Program-made: the position numbers and the translations under genes
Notes under the pieces: generated by a model
Database searches by the model: none
What the model saw: the letters and a program-made list of their open reading frames with translations, nothing else
What the model was told of the DNA's origin: nothing
Source of the DNA: DASVUC01 sp038237225
Lineage (GTDB): Bacteria; Planctomycetota; Phycisphaerae; Tepidisphaerales; Tepidisphaeraceae
Reading direction: 5' to 3'
Assembly (NCBI GenBank): GCA_038237225.1
Contig: JBBRYX010000004.1
Location: 181,761-245,760 of the forward strand
DNA length: 64,000 bases
Shown here: one piece after another, positions 44,323 to 53,161 of the stretch
Layout: every line of letters starts with the position of its first letter
Numbering within the stretch: position 1 is the stretch's first letter

Positions 44323-44808
44323 TCACTTTCGTCGAGTTGCGCGGGAGGCCGTGACGAAAATGCGCAAAGCGCGCGTGAGCTCTTCACGCAGCGCGTGGTA
44401 GCCCTCCTTTGTAACGCGGTACTCGATGCCGCGAAGCGCTTGAAGATTGAACGGCAGGTCGACGCGGCGGCGGCCGATCAGGATGGGGCAGCGGCCCATC
44501 GCGTGACAACATCCCAGGAGATAGGCGAGATCTGAAAACCAGTCGGAGAGATCGATCACAATCACCTCCGCGCGAATCATAGAGACGAAGGCATCCGCGA
44601 GTGTGGAATCCGAATCAAACACGACCGCCATCGCCTGAACGTCGAGATCATTTCGCGCCATGGCGGGGATGACGGCAGCTTCAAAGACGTAGCGGCATAA
44701 CGCGGTTTGCGGCATCAGATGAAGCGCGAGGTTGGGCTCAATGGGGGTGGTGTGATCAGGCAGCAGTGAAGTGATCTGATGCCGCTCGAAGTCGGAAATT
44801 CCGCTCAT
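44323..44808 (-). CDS. nucleoside-deoxyribosyltransferase/TIR-like fold protein
   Basis: The ATG at 44808 has GAGG six bases upstream. The 161-residue product has the pattern 'RAEVIVIDLSDWFSDLAYLLGCCHAMGRCPILIGRR...DLPFNLQALRGIEY', which parallels the NDT/TIR-like family motif 'ADVIIADLTGRNPNVFYELGIAHALGRPVVL...DIPFDLR..R.I.Y'. The usual catalytic Glu of 'YELG' is Leu here, so enzyme activity is doubtful. It may sense nucleotides or be a defence remnant. Confidence 0.5.
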   Translation of the reverse strand: MSGISDFERHQITSLLPDHTTPIEPNLALHLMPQTALCRYVFEAAVIPAMARNDLDVQAMAVVFDSDSTLADAFVSMIRAEVIVIDLSDWFSDLAYLLGCCHAMGRCPILIGRRRVDLPFNLQALRGIEYRVTKEGYHALREELTRALRIFVTASRATRRK

Positions 44809-44960
44809 GTGCACCTCATCGCGCTCGGTATTGTAACGACTCAAGCTGTCTGAGGTTCCTGGCAAGAGGTGGGGCCTTCGCGGTTTCCTTTTAGAAGTTC
44901 CCTCAGGTGCAGCTCATCTTCACTATTCAGCGTTTGGATTCGCGGCTATCTTGGATCGCG

Positions 44961-45506
44961 ATGAAATCGCTCCAGGGCAAGCTCCTCATCGCGGCGTCGG
45001 CGTTGATGGATCCAAATTTTTCGCACACCGTGATCTTGATGGTGCAGCACGATGAGAATGGCGCGCTCGGGCTGGTGCTGAACCGGCCGCTGAAGACGAC
45101 GGTGAAAGAGGCTTGTGAGGAGGCGCTGGAAATGTCGTGCGATGTGGAGTCGGCGCTGTATCAGGGTGGTCCTTGCGAGGGACCGTTGATGGTGTTGCAT
45201 GGGCAGGAGGAGATGGCGGGGCAGATTGAGGTGTGTGACGGCGTTCAGTTCACCACGCAGCGCGACGAGATCGAGCAACTCATCGCGCAGATTGATGTGC
45301 AGGCAAAGTTCTTCGTCGGATATTCCGGCTGGGGGACGGGGCAGCTCGAGGGGGAAATGGAGAGCGGTTCGTGGCTGACGGGGCCGGCAACCGTTGAGCT
45401 TATTTTCAGCGATGATGAACGCCGGTGGCAGAATCTCGTCAAGCAGATCACGCTGGGGCAGTGGATCGATCCGAAGCGAATTCCGGAAGATCCATCGGTT
45501 AACTAA
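44961..45506 (+). CDS. yqgE: YqgE/AlgH family protein (UPF0301)
   Basis: The about 181-residue product has the family signature: 'LQGKLLIAASALMDPNFSHTVILMVQHDENGALGLVLNRP', 'YQGGPCEGPLMVLHG' and 'FFVGYSGWGTGQLEGEMESGSWL'. The family is conserved but poorly understood; AlgH was linked to alginate regulation. The start is uncertain because no clear ribosome site precedes the ATG. Confidence 0.9.
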   Translation: MKSLQGKLLIAASALMDPNFSHTVILMVQHDENGALGLVLNRPLKTTVKEACEEALEMSCDVESALYQGGPCEGPLMVLHGQEEMAGQIEVCDGVQFTTQRDEIEQLIAQIDVQAKFFVGYSGWGTGQLEGEMESGSWLTGPATVELIFSDDERRWQNLVKQITLGQWIDPKRIPEDPSVN

Positions 45507-45548
45507 TCTCCCGGACCGCCGCAGGCCGGAGTACCGCGCAAGAAAAAC

Positions 45549-45568
45549 CGGGCGTTTGTGCGCCCGGG
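45549..45568 (-). terminator. terminator of the PilZ gene (minus strand)
   Basis: CCGGGCG/CGCCCGG stem; on the minus strand it is followed by TTTTTCTTG. It may serve both convergent genes. Confidence 0.75.
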
Positions 45569-45600
45569 TAGTAACGTTTGACTGTCGGTGCGCTGCACGC

Positions 45601-46101
45601 TTATTGCATGAATGCGGCAACGGCGGTTCCTGCGATTCCGAAAAGCAGGAAGACAATCTTAAGGCGACGACGGCTGTTCATAATCTGAGCTCCTGACTCC
45701 GCCTTCGCGGAGACGTTCGTGGTGAAGGGGCTGACGCCAAAGTTCGCTGAGTCGAGCATTTCAGATCCTTCAAGTCCGACGGCGTAGTTGCCATCGTCCA
45801 TCGGGATGCAGCGCGCGACGCGCAGCACGACCCAGATCGGATTGCGATCCGGCCGCGGCACCTCGAGAAGGTAACGATCGTTGACCTTCAGCGGATGCGC
45901 GTGCACCAGACCGACGCCGGTGGTCGAGAAATCCTCGATCGTGACGTCGATCGGCGGGACGGGCCTGGGTTTGCCCTTCCAGAGCGCGAGCTTGGCGGGC
46001 ACCTTGTGCTTCACACGATCGGCGCGGCGACGCTCGGGCTCCACGTAGGCTTCTTCAAAAGCCCAACGCAACTCCGAGCGCTGGTCGTATGAGAGCGTCA
46101 T
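45601..46101 (-). CDS. PilZ-domain protein with C-terminal membrane span
   Basis: The about 166-residue product carries the PilZ c-di-GMP site: an Arg-rich 'ERRRADR' (RxxxR) near 22-28 and 'EDFSTTGVGL' (D/NxSxxG) about 30 residues on. The C-terminus has a hydrophobic span (IVFLLFGIAGTAVAAFM). It lies downstream of a Flp pilin gene on the same strand, so it may couple c-di-GMP to surface pili. Confidence 0.8.
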   Translation of the reverse strand: MTLSYDQRSELRWAFEEAYVEPERRRADRVKHKVPAKLALWKGKPRPVPPIDVTIEDFSTTGVGLVHAHPLKVNDRYLLEVPRPDRNPIWVVLRVARCIPMDDGNYAVGLEGSEMLDSANFGVSPFTTNVSAKAESGAQIMNSRRRLKIVFLLFGIAGTAVAAFMQ

Positions 46102-46121
46102 GGTGCTGGTTCCTCGTCGCT

Positions 46122-46292
46122 CTAGAGCGAGGCATTCAGCGAGGTCCATCGGGCGACGACCTTGCCGCCGACAGACGTGATGACCGCGATGGCGGCGACG
46201 ACGATCAAGCCGGCGATGAGCGCATATTCGAGCACTTCGCCACCCTGTTCGTCACGGACGACATTCAGAACCAACTTCTTGAGATGAGACAT
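46122..46292 (-). CDS. Flp/Fap-type pilin
   Basis: The 56-residue protein (GGGAG before the ATG) has a short basic leader, the prepilin motif GGEVLEY, then the hydrophobic pilin helix 'ALIAGLIVVAAIAVITSVG'. This is the minimal subunit of tad/Flp pili used in surface attachment. The other tad genes are not in the window. Confidence 0.88.
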   Translation of the reverse strand: MSHLKKLVLNVVRDEQGGEVLEYALIAGLIVVAAIAVITSVGGKVVARWTSLNASL

Positions 46293-46550
46293 CGCTTCTC
46301 CCGTAAATTTTCTGGCCGGCACTTACCAGGAGCGCACATGCGTCTTGGTTGGCCGGTTCAATGGAACGCAACATTCCTTATCTCGGAAGGATTTGAGGGT
46401 GGGTTTAGCGCCGACCTTGCGTGAGGCGGGTCCGGTAACGCGGGATGAGGCGCAGCTTCAGCGTCTGCCGTTCTCGACCGAAAAGATTCATGGAGCGTGC
46501 TGCCAGGCGAGGCGGCGTCGGTGGGTCTTTATCAGGAGAAGCGGAAAGCC

Positions 46551-46937
46551 ATGAGAATTCTACTTGTCGATCTCGATCACAACCTGTTGGAGGTTCTTCG
46601 TGGAAATCTGGCCACGCTGGGTTTCCAGGTGAAGATTTCCGAAAGCGGCGCCGCGGCCCTGGAGGAACTGTCGCGTGGCACGTACACCACAGTTCTTGTC
46701 GGCGACGAGCTTGCGGATATGAGCGGCCATGAGCTGTGCCGGTCGATCCGCGGGCACATTCGCACGCATCTGCTGTATCTGATTCTGATGCCGCGAAAGC
46801 AAGCGGAGCATGCGGGGAATAACCTGGCCCGGCCGGACGATGTGCTGGCGAAGCCGTTCGCGATGCCGGAGCTGATTGCCGCGCTGCTGACGGCGGAGCG
46901 AAGAATGAGTCCGACCGTGCAGGGGCTGGCGGCATAG
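46551..46937 (+). CDS. degenerate response-regulator receiver
   Basis: The 128-residue product has a CheY-like fold: 'MRILLVDLDHNLLEVLRGNLATLGF', a beta-3 strand 'TTVLVGDELADMSG' and 'VLAKPFAMPELIAAL' with the conserved Lys-Pro. At the usual phospho-acceptor Asp position the residue is Gly (VLVG), so phosphorylation in the normal way is unlikely. It may act as an unphosphorylated or ligand-gated receiver. There is no output domain. Confidence 0.75.
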   Translation: MRILLVDLDHNLLEVLRGNLATLGFQVKISESGAAALEELSRGTYTTVLVGDELADMSGHELCRSIRGHIRTHLLYLILMPRKQAEHAGNNLARPDDVLAKPFAMPELIAALLTAERRMSPTVQGLAA

Positions 46938-46945
46938 AAACTAAA

Positions 46946-46980
46946 AGCCCCTGCAACATCGGGTGATGTCGCAGGGGCTT
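46946..46980 (+). terminator. long hairpin after the receiver gene
   Basis: AGCCCCTGC plus ACATC pairs with GATGT plus GCAGGGGCT. No T tract follows, but position and strength suggest a transcript end. Confidence 0.55.
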
Positions 46981-47228
46981 GTGCCGGCCCTCGTCGGCAA
47001 TATCGTTGCTTTAGATCAAAGGTCAGGACATCAATCGATACGCGGGGTGGGGGTAGCTTGTTCGTGGAGAAAATTCCCGCATCTCAATCGCGCTGTTTTC
47101 TTGTTGAGAAGAAGAGGCGACATAAGTGTGACACAAGTGTCGCCCCTACAATTCGCGCGGGAACGTTGTTGGCGGGCTGAGCCGTTGTCGTTGCGTTGGG
47201 GGTGGCAACGCCTTACACTCCCGCGTCC

Positions 47229-48131
47229 ATGAAAGCTGAGCGGCGCCACGAATTGCAGCGGAATACGTTAGCGAAAGTCATCATTGGCGCCCCGACCTGG
47301 TGGCAGCAATGGGGAGGCCGGGCGCTGCTGATTGCGGTGGCGGTCCTGGCGATTTCGCTGCTGGTCAATTACCGGATTTCGAGCACACGCGCCAATACCG
47401 CGCGGGCGTCTGAAGCCGTGAGCACGGCACGGGACAACATCATTCAGCTGCAAAATTCCGGACAGTACAACATGCCTCCGGCACAGGCGGCGAGCCAGCG
47501 GAATCGGCTCTTCAATGACAGCAGTGCGATGCTGGAAGAAACGGCTCGGTTGCCGGTAGGCAACTTGCTGGTCGCGCAGAACTACATCGCCCAAGGCGAC
47601 CTTAACTGGACGGTCGCGAATTTATCGGAGCTGCCGGGGGCGGCGACGCAGCCGACACTGCAACTTCCGCGCGAGCCGCAGCAGCTTCTGAAGAACGCCC
47701 GGGAGGCGTATCAAATGGTGCTGGACAAGTATTCGGATCAACAGCAGGCGGTGATCGCAGCGCGCTTTGGACTGGCGGCGATTGCGGAGAACATGTCGGA
47801 ATGGGATGTGGCACAGAATCAGTACAACAACGTGGCGCAGATCCCGAACGTTCCGCAGGCTTACCTGATGCAGGCGAAGTTTCGGCTCGATAAGCTGCCT
47901 GAGATCAGGAAGATGCCGCGAATTGCGGAGCCGGCGACGATGCCGGCGACGGCGATGCGTGCGCCGCTGCCGCCGGGGATTGCGGCGCCGACGACGGCGA
48001 CTGCCCCTGTCGTGGCGATGAGCACGACGAAACCAGTTGCCACGACGCCGGTGACGCCGCCCGCTCCGATCAAGCCACCGACGAGCGCACCGAAGCCGAT
48101 CCCGACGGCCGGGACGAAGCCGGCACACTAG
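47229..48131 (+). CDS. membrane-anchored TPR-like protein
   Basis: The 300-residue product begins MKAERRHELQRNTLAKVI, has one membrane span at about 33-48 (ALLIAVAVLAISLLV), then helical repeats of TPR type ('AREAYQMVLDKYSDQQQAVIAARFGLAAIAENMSEWDVAQNQYNNVAQ'-like pattern) and a long Pro/Thr/Ala tail. It resembles YfgM-like ancillary proteins of the envelope. The ATG at 47229 fits this N-terminus better than an upstream one. Confidence 0.7.
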   Translation: MKAERRHELQRNTLAKVIIGAPTWWQQWGGRALLIAVAVLAISLLVNYRISSTRANTARASEAVSTARDNIIQLQNSGQYNMPPAQAASQRNRLFNDSSAMLEETARLPVGNLLVAQNYIAQGDLNWTVANLSELPGAATQPTLQLPREPQQLLKNAREAYQMVLDKYSDQQQAVIAARFGLAAIAENMSEWDVAQNQYNNVAQIPNVPQAYLMQAKFRLDKLPEIRKMPRIAEPATMPATAMRAPLPPGIAAPTTATAPVVAMSTTKPVATTPVTPPAPIKPPTSAPKPIPTAGTKPAH

Positions 48132-48194
48132 GTTTATCCTTAATAATCGTAGAGCTTCCCGAGCGTGTCATCCTGAGAGTCTGTGAAGATTTGA

Positions 48195-48257
48195 CTGTAG
48201 CACGGGCATCTTGCCCGTGCCTGTATCGCCAACACGGGCAAGATGCCCGTGCTACAG
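48195..48257. repeat. 25-bp perfect inverted repeat
   Basis: CTGTAGCACGGGCATCTTG.. (48195-48219) is the exact complement of 48233-48257, with a 13-nt centre. Each arm is itself palindromic (CACGGGCA.TGCCCGTG). It looks like a mobile REP-type repeat and sits inside a larger GTCATCCTGAG...CTCAGCATGACA palindrome (about 48168-48345). Confidence 0.85.
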
Positions 48258-48398
48258 GAAAAGTTCACATGCTCTCAGGGTGCTCCCGAAGGATCTGTGT
48301 GGATTGATGGTCGATGCCAGATGTTTCGGATTACCTCAGCATGACATTTTTGGGACGCTGTAGATATTCTTCATCATCGCACTGACCCTCAAACAACA

Positions 48399-49463
48399 TT
48401 GTCCACTGATCGCATCCAACCTGTTCCTGAAGACATCGAAGTGGAACAGGAATCCGATGTCGAGCATTACCGTTGGCGAGTGGGGAAGAACCTGACTCGC
48501 CGAATCGATCAGTATCTGGTCGATCGGGTTGGTTACCTCTCGCGCAACAATGTGCAACGGCTGATCACCGAAGGCATGGTGAAGGTCAACGGGAAGACGA
48601 CGAAGTCTTCCTATCATCCGCGCGAGAATGATCAGATTGAGATGGTGGCGCCGCCGGAGCCGGTGAGCGAGTTGGTGCCGGAGCCGATCCCGCTGGATAT
48701 TATTTACGAGGACGATCATTTCCTGGCGCTGAACAAGCAGGCGGATCTCATTGTTCATCCCGCGCGCGGCAGATGGACGGGCACACTCGTCAACGGCCTG
48801 GTTCACTACGGCAAGAAGTGGTCGCTGGTGGGCGGAAACTGGCGGCCGGGTATTCTCCATCGACTCGACCGCAATACCACCGGGATCATGCTGGTGGCGA
48901 AGAGCGAAGAAGCGCACTGGCGGATCGCGCGGCAATTTGAGAATCGCACCATCCAAAAGACGTATCTTGCCATATGTCATGGCGTGCCGGAGTTTCTCTC
49001 TGACGTGATCGATCTGCCCATCGGTCAGGACCGGTACATTCGGGAGAAGCAGGCGGTCCGCCGGGAGGAAAATGGCGGGCGTCCGGCCGTCACCAAATAT
49101 GAGGTTCAGGAAGCGTTCGATCGGCCCGCGGATGTTGTGTTTGAGGACAGCGCCCATCCGAGCGATAGGAAGAGCCCGCCGCCGCCCCAGAAATTCTCTT
49201 TTCTGAAGCTCTGGCCCAAGACGGGACGAACACACCAGTTACGGGTTCATATGAGCACGATTGGACATCCGATGGTGGGCGACACGATGTACGGGGGCCG
49301 GATTTTCAGGCATGGCGAGGGGGAGAAAGCGTTTGTCCTAAGCCGCCAGGCTCTGCATGCGTACGAGATTACGTTCGTTCACCCCGGCACGCTGGAACCG
49401 ATGACGCTTCAGGCCCCGCTGCCGCCGGATTTTCAGCAACTGTTGTCGATCCTGCGGGTATAA
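48399..49463 (+). CDS. RluA-family pseudouridine synthase
   Basis: The 354-residue product (TTG start, uncertain) has an N-terminal S4 RNA-binding domain ('RRIDQYLVDRVGYLSRNNVQRLI...VKVNGK', about 34-68) and the catalytic core with 'GILHRLDRNTTGIMLVAKS' (catalytic Asp near 156), 'KTYLAICHG' and 'KTGRTHQLRVHMSTIGHPMVGDTMYGG'. It isomerises uridines in rRNA or tRNA. An insert at about 245-265 (Ser/Pro-rich) is unusual. Confidence 0.9.
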   Translation: MSTDRIQPVPEDIEVEQESDVEHYRWRVGKNLTRRIDQYLVDRVGYLSRNNVQRLITEGMVKVNGKTTKSSYHPRENDQIEMVAPPEPVSELVPEPIPLDIIYEDDHFLALNKQADLIVHPARGRWTGTLVNGLVHYGKKWSLVGGNWRPGILHRLDRNTTGIMLVAKSEEAHWRIARQFENRTIQKTYLAICHGVPEFLSDVIDLPIGQDRYIREKQAVRREENGGRPAVTKYEVQEAFDRPADVVFEDSAHPSDRKSPPPPQKFSFLKLWPKTGRTHQLRVHMSTIGHPMVGDTMYGGRIFRHGEGEKAFVLSRQALHAYEITFVHPGTLEPMTLQAPLPPDFQQLLSILRV

Positions 49464-49511
49464 GGGCGTAGAATAAATCGTTCGCCGGCAACGTATTAAG
49501 GAAGAGGAATT

Positions 49512-49802
49512 ATGCTTCATTCACTCGCAATCGCATGGCCTGGACCCTTCGAGATGATCCTTCTGGCAGGTCTCGGTCTGCTGATCTTCGGGAAGCGGCT
49601 TCCCGAGGTGGGCCGCAACATCGGTAAGGGAATCGTCGAATTCAAGCGCGGCTTAAAGGAAGCGGAACACGAACTGACGAGCGAACCGAGTTCGCCGCCT
49701 GCGGCGCTTCCGTCGAATCAACAGGCTGTCGCTCCGCAGTACAAGTTTGATCCGTATTCCGGTAAGCCGGCGGATGATGCATCGACGCAGCACTCGGCTT
49801 GA
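49512..49802 (+). CDS. tatA: twin-arginine translocase subunit TatA
   Basis: The 96-residue product has the TatA plan: short N-terminus, membrane helix 'FEMILLAGLGLLIFG', the hinge 'KRLPEVGRNIGKGI' and amphipathic helix 'EFKRGLKEAEHEL', then a disordered tail. It forms the pore of Tat export. AAGGAAGAGG ribosome site. Confidence 0.92.
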   Translation: MLHSLAIAWPGPFEMILLAGLGLLIFGKRLPEVGRNIGKGIVEFKRGLKEAEHELTSEPSSPPAALPSNQQAVAPQYKFDPYSGKPADDASTQHSA

Positions 49803-49859
49803 TTGACCCGCATCGCTAGCGGCCGCACGTAAAGCGGCGCGTGTTTTCGTCCGAACCCC

Positions 49860-50633
49860 ATGAGACGCCAAGCCCCCGGGCTTCTCGCCTTCCTTCTCCT
49901 CTCCCTGGTTGCTGCTGCGCCCTGGGCCGACACCGCGCAGCGCATCCGTCAACAAAAACAACAGGATCAAAAATCCAATCCGACCACGGAAGCGCGGCTG
50001 ATTCTCAAGCACAAAGTCTCGGACGTGAACTTCAATAACGTCTCCCTTGCCGATGCGATCGACAACATTCGCGATGGATCGGGGTTGAACGTGCACGTCA
50101 ACTGGCGGGCGCTTGAAGGGGTGGGGATCACGCGCCAGACAGCGGTGAGCGCGCGGATGCATGAGGTGCCGCTCCGCAAGCTTCTGCGGACGATCATCAA
50201 CGACGCGGGATCAGCGGATTCGATCACGTACTTCATCGATGAAGGTATCGTGGAAATCACGACGCGGGAGATCGCGGATCAGCAGATGATCACGAAGGTT
50301 TACCCGGTGGCGGATCTGGTGGCGGAAATCCCGAACTTTGCCGGGCCCAATGTGCAACTCTCCAGCGTCGGACAGGGCGGCGGCGGTCGATCTGGCGGCG
50401 GGGGCGGCGGCAGTCTTTTTTCCGACAGCGGCAATGACACCTCGACGACCAATCAGCAGCCGAAGACGAAAGATCAGAGTGCGGAAGATCTCGTGACCTT
50501 GATCAAGGAAACGGTGAAGCCGGAGGTCTGGCGCGACAATGTCGGGACCGCGGCGATTCGGTATTTCAATGGCCACATCATCGTGACCGCGCCGCGCTCA
50601 GTTCATGAATCGCTGGGTGGAGAATCGGATTAA
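49860..50633 (+). CDS. secreted STN/secretin-type domain protein
   Basis: The 257-residue product has a signal peptide ('LLAFLLLSLVAAAPWA') and a secretin/TonB short N-terminal-like fold ('FNNVSLADAIDNIRDGSGLNVHVNWRAL', 'VPLRKLLRTIINDAG', 'YFIDEGIVEITTRE'). A Gly-rich linker (about 173-187) leads to a second small unit 'LIKETVKPEVWRDNVGTAAIRYFNGHIIVTAP'. The parts resemble type II/IV secretion secretin N-domains without a pore. It overlaps the convergent helicase gene by 4 nt. Confidence 0.75.
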   Translation: MRRQAPGLLAFLLLSLVAAAPWADTAQRIRQQKQQDQKSNPTTEARLILKHKVSDVNFNNVSLADAIDNIRDGSGLNVHVNWRALEGVGITRQTAVSARMHEVPLRKLLRTIINDAGSADSITYFIDEGIVEITTREIADQQMITKVYPVADLVAEIPNFAGPNVQLSSVGQGGGGRSGGGGGGSLFSDSGNDTSTTNQQPKTKDQSAEDLVTLIKETVKPEVWRDNVGTAAIRYFNGHIIVTAPRSVHESLGGESD

Positions 50634-52711
50634 CCGCGTGCGCCGCGAAAGGTCCGCGAATACACAGCGGCTTTTCGTGATGCGGGCGTCGTCTTTTTCC
50701 TGGCGAGCTTCGCTGTCTTTACTTCGACAAAGCCCGCATCATTCATAGTCGTGCGATATTCTTCAGATCCCATCAAACCCGCTTCCACCAGAAACTGGCT
50801 CGGCATGGCGGGTTTGAACCGCGCGGTCTTGGCGCGTGCGAATGTGTCCTGGCGTTTGGCGCACCATGTCACGCGAAGGATCCTCCGCGCCCGGGTGAAG
50901 CCGACGTAGCAGAGCCGCCGCTCCTCATCGAGCCCCTTCTCCCCGCGATCGGCGACGGCTTTCTCGTGCGGCAGAATGCCATGCTCCAGACCGATCATGT
51001 ACACCACGTCGAACTCGAGCCCCTTGCTGGCGTGAAGTGACATCAGTCGCACCGCATTGTCTGTTTTCTGGTCGTCTTTGTCGGTGTAAAGCGAGATGGA
51101 ATCGAGGTAATCGGCGATGTGCGCTCGCGGGTAATTCCGGGCGTATTCCGCGATGGAGTTTAGGAGCTCGTTCACATTTCGCGCGCGGTCTTCGTAATCG
51201 CCCTTTTCTTCGTAGCGGTCCTTCAGCCAGTCATCGTAGCGGCTGCGATTCACGAGATCGAGCGCGATCTGGGCGACGGATGCGCGCGAGGAATCGACGT
51301 CGAAGATGTGCCGGGTCTCGCGACAGGATCGAAGGGCTGCGTCGCTGAGCGGCTTGTCGTTCTCGTCACGAATGAACTCCAGGTTCCGGTCCTGCATCGC
51401 AGTGAGCAAATCAATTCCGTGCCCCTCGGCAAACGCCTCCAGCCGGCCGATGAGCGCATCACCCATCCCGCGCGCGGGCTTATTGGCGACCCGATGAAAG
51501 GAGATGCCGTCCCTGGGATTGCAGACGAAGCGCAGCATCGACAGGACATCCTTCACTTCCATGCGATCGTAATACGACCCCGATCCGACGACCTGATAGG
51601 GAATCTGCCGCTTGGCGAGCGCCTGCTCGATCAGGCGGGACATGTCGTTGGTGCGGAAGAATACGGCGATCTGCCGGGGGGCGGTGTGGTTCTTGATCGT
51701 GTTTTCGATGCTGACGCCGACGCCTTCAGCTTCCTTTTCCGGATCATCGAACTTCACGCACCTCACCGGCTCGCCGTCGCGATTGTGGGTCGCGAACTCG
51801 ACCACGAAGCGGTTCTTGCAGTGGCGGATCAGCTTGTCCGCGGTGGCGATTACCTGCGGCGTGGAGCGATAATTCGTTCCCAGCTTCACGACGATGCACT
51901 TCCCGGTCTTCTGCTCGCCACGGCGAATGAAATTGGGGATCGCGTCCGGGGTGGCGCCGCGCCACTCATAGATGGATTGGTCCCCATCCCCCACCGCCAG
52001 GACATTGTCTTCCGCGCTCGCGAGCAGCTCCACGATTTCATTTTGCGCGCGGTTGGTATCCTGATACTCATCCACCTGGATAAACCAAAATCGCTTCTGA
52101 AGCTGCGTCCGCACCGCGGCATGCTCGCGCAGGAGGCGGACGGCCTCGGACAACATGCCTGAGAAATCGCATTGGTTTCGCGAGCGCAGCAGCTTCACAT
52201 ACGCCTGAATGATATTGCACTCGCCGCGGGAGATCTTTCGGTTGGCGGCGATGGCATCGAGATCGTCACCGGTGCCGAGATTCTCCCGCCATTCATTCGC
52301 CATAAAGCAAAGCGTGCGAGCCTCGGGCTTGGTGGGCGCAAGTCCGCGCTTTCGCGCAATCTGCAAGATCAGATCCAGTTGATCATCCGAGTCGCAAATC
52401 GTCAGCCGGTTGGTATACCCGAGCACATCCCCGAACTTCCGCAGCAGAACCCCCGCAAGACCATGGAAGTTGGAGATGAAAACTTTCTCCGCGGCGGTTC
52501 CATGGACGGCGGCAATCCGCTCGCGCATCTCATCTCGGGCCTTGTTCGTAAACGTCAGGCAGAGGATCGATGAGGGATCAAAGCCCTTCTTGATCAGGCG
52601 GCCGGTTCGATCGGTGAGCGTTTTGGTCTTGCCGGAGCCGGGGCCCGCGAGCGTGATCATGCGCCCGTGCACGTGTGAAGCGACTTGTTCCTGCCGCGGA
52701 TTGAGCTGCAT
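50630..52711 (-). CDS. UvrD/PcrA-type DNA helicase
   Basis: The 693-residue enzyme has superfamily 1 motifs: Q motif 'LNPRQEQVASHV', Walker A 'AGPGSGKTKTL', 'TFTNKARDEM', 'VDEYQDTNRAQNEIVELL', 'VGDGDQSIYEWRGA', 'LGTNYRSTPQVI', 'LMSLHASKGLEFDVVYMIGLEHGILPH' and 'EERRLCYVGFTRAR'. It unwinds DNA in repair and replication. Length matches the family. Confidence 0.93.
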   Translation of the reverse strand: MQLNPRQEQVASHVHGRMITLAGPGSGKTKTLTDRTGRLIKKGFDPSSILCLTFTNKARDEMRERIAAVHGTAAEKVFISNFHGLAGVLLRKFGDVLGYTNRLTICDSDDQLDLILQIARKRGLAPTKPEARTLCFMANEWRENLGTGDDLDAIAANRKISRGECNIIQAYVKLLRSRNQCDFSGMLSEAVRLLREHAAVRTQLQKRFWFIQVDEYQDTNRAQNEIVELLASAEDNVLAVGDGDQSIYEWRGATPDAIPNFIRRGEQKTGKCIVVKLGTNYRSTPQVIATADKLIRHCKNRFVVEFATHNRDGEPVRCVKFDDPEKEAEGVGVSIENTIKNHTAPRQIAVFFRTNDMSRLIEQALAKRQIPYQVVGSGSYYDRMEVKDVLSMLRFVCNPRDGISFHRVANKPARGMGDALIGRLEAFAEGHGIDLLTAMQDRNLEFIRDENDKPLSDAALRSCRETRHIFDVDSSRASVAQIALDLVNRSRYDDWLKDRYEEKGDYEDRARNVNELLNSIAEYARNYPRAHIADYLDSISLYTDKDDQKTDNAVRLMSLHASKGLEFDVVYMIGLEHGILPHEKAVADRGEKGLDEERRLCYVGFTRARRILRVTWCAKRQDTFARAKTARFKPAMPSQFLVEAGLMGSEEYRTTMNDAGFVEVKTAKLARKKTTPASRKAAVYSRTFRGARG

Positions 52712-52787
52712 CCTCCGACCCTCGCGAGGTGCGGAAGATACGCGGTTGGGTTCATGTCGCCAAGCGAGTCATTCTGTCTCAGATCTA

Positions 52788-53159
52788 TCAGGATGATCTG
52801 CCGAGACGCTTTTCTATTTCACGTTCCAGGAGCGCCGCGTTTTTGACGTTTGCGCGAAAGAAAACATCGAACGCATCACCAAGCAGCGGAACCTCCCCCA
52901 CGGCCCAGTCGATCAGCAGATTCATTGCCATTCGAGTTTGAAGCGCATTTCCCAGTCCATGTTTTCGGGCAATTACGATCGGATAAAGTCCGATAGCGGC
53001 GCTGACGAAATCGCCCGCCACCGGCACCAGCCCGATGATCGCATCCCAGCCGAGCTTGATGCCGGCGATTTCGAATTGCGTATCCATGGACCGGGCGAGC
53101 CGGCGCACGCGTTCGACATCCGCCCGCAGAACTTCGTCCGAATAGGGTGGCTGCTCCAT
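52788..53159 (-). CDS. DUF4112 family membrane protein
   Basis: The 123-residue product shows 'RVRRLARSMDTQFEIAGIKLGWDAIIGLVPVAGDFVSAAIGLYPI', the DUF4112 pattern, followed by 'NLLIDWAVGEVPLLGDAFDVFFRAN'. Two short membrane segments. Function unknown. It starts 2 nt after the stop of the upstream gene, so the three small genes form an operon. Confidence 0.85.
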   Translation of the reverse strand: MEQPPYSDEVLRADVERVRRLARSMDTQFEIAGIKLGWDAIIGLVPVAGDFVSAAIGLYPIVIARKHGLGNALQTRMAMNLLIDWAVGEVPLLGDAFDVFFRANVKNAALLEREIEKRLGRSS

Positions 53160-53161
53160 CG

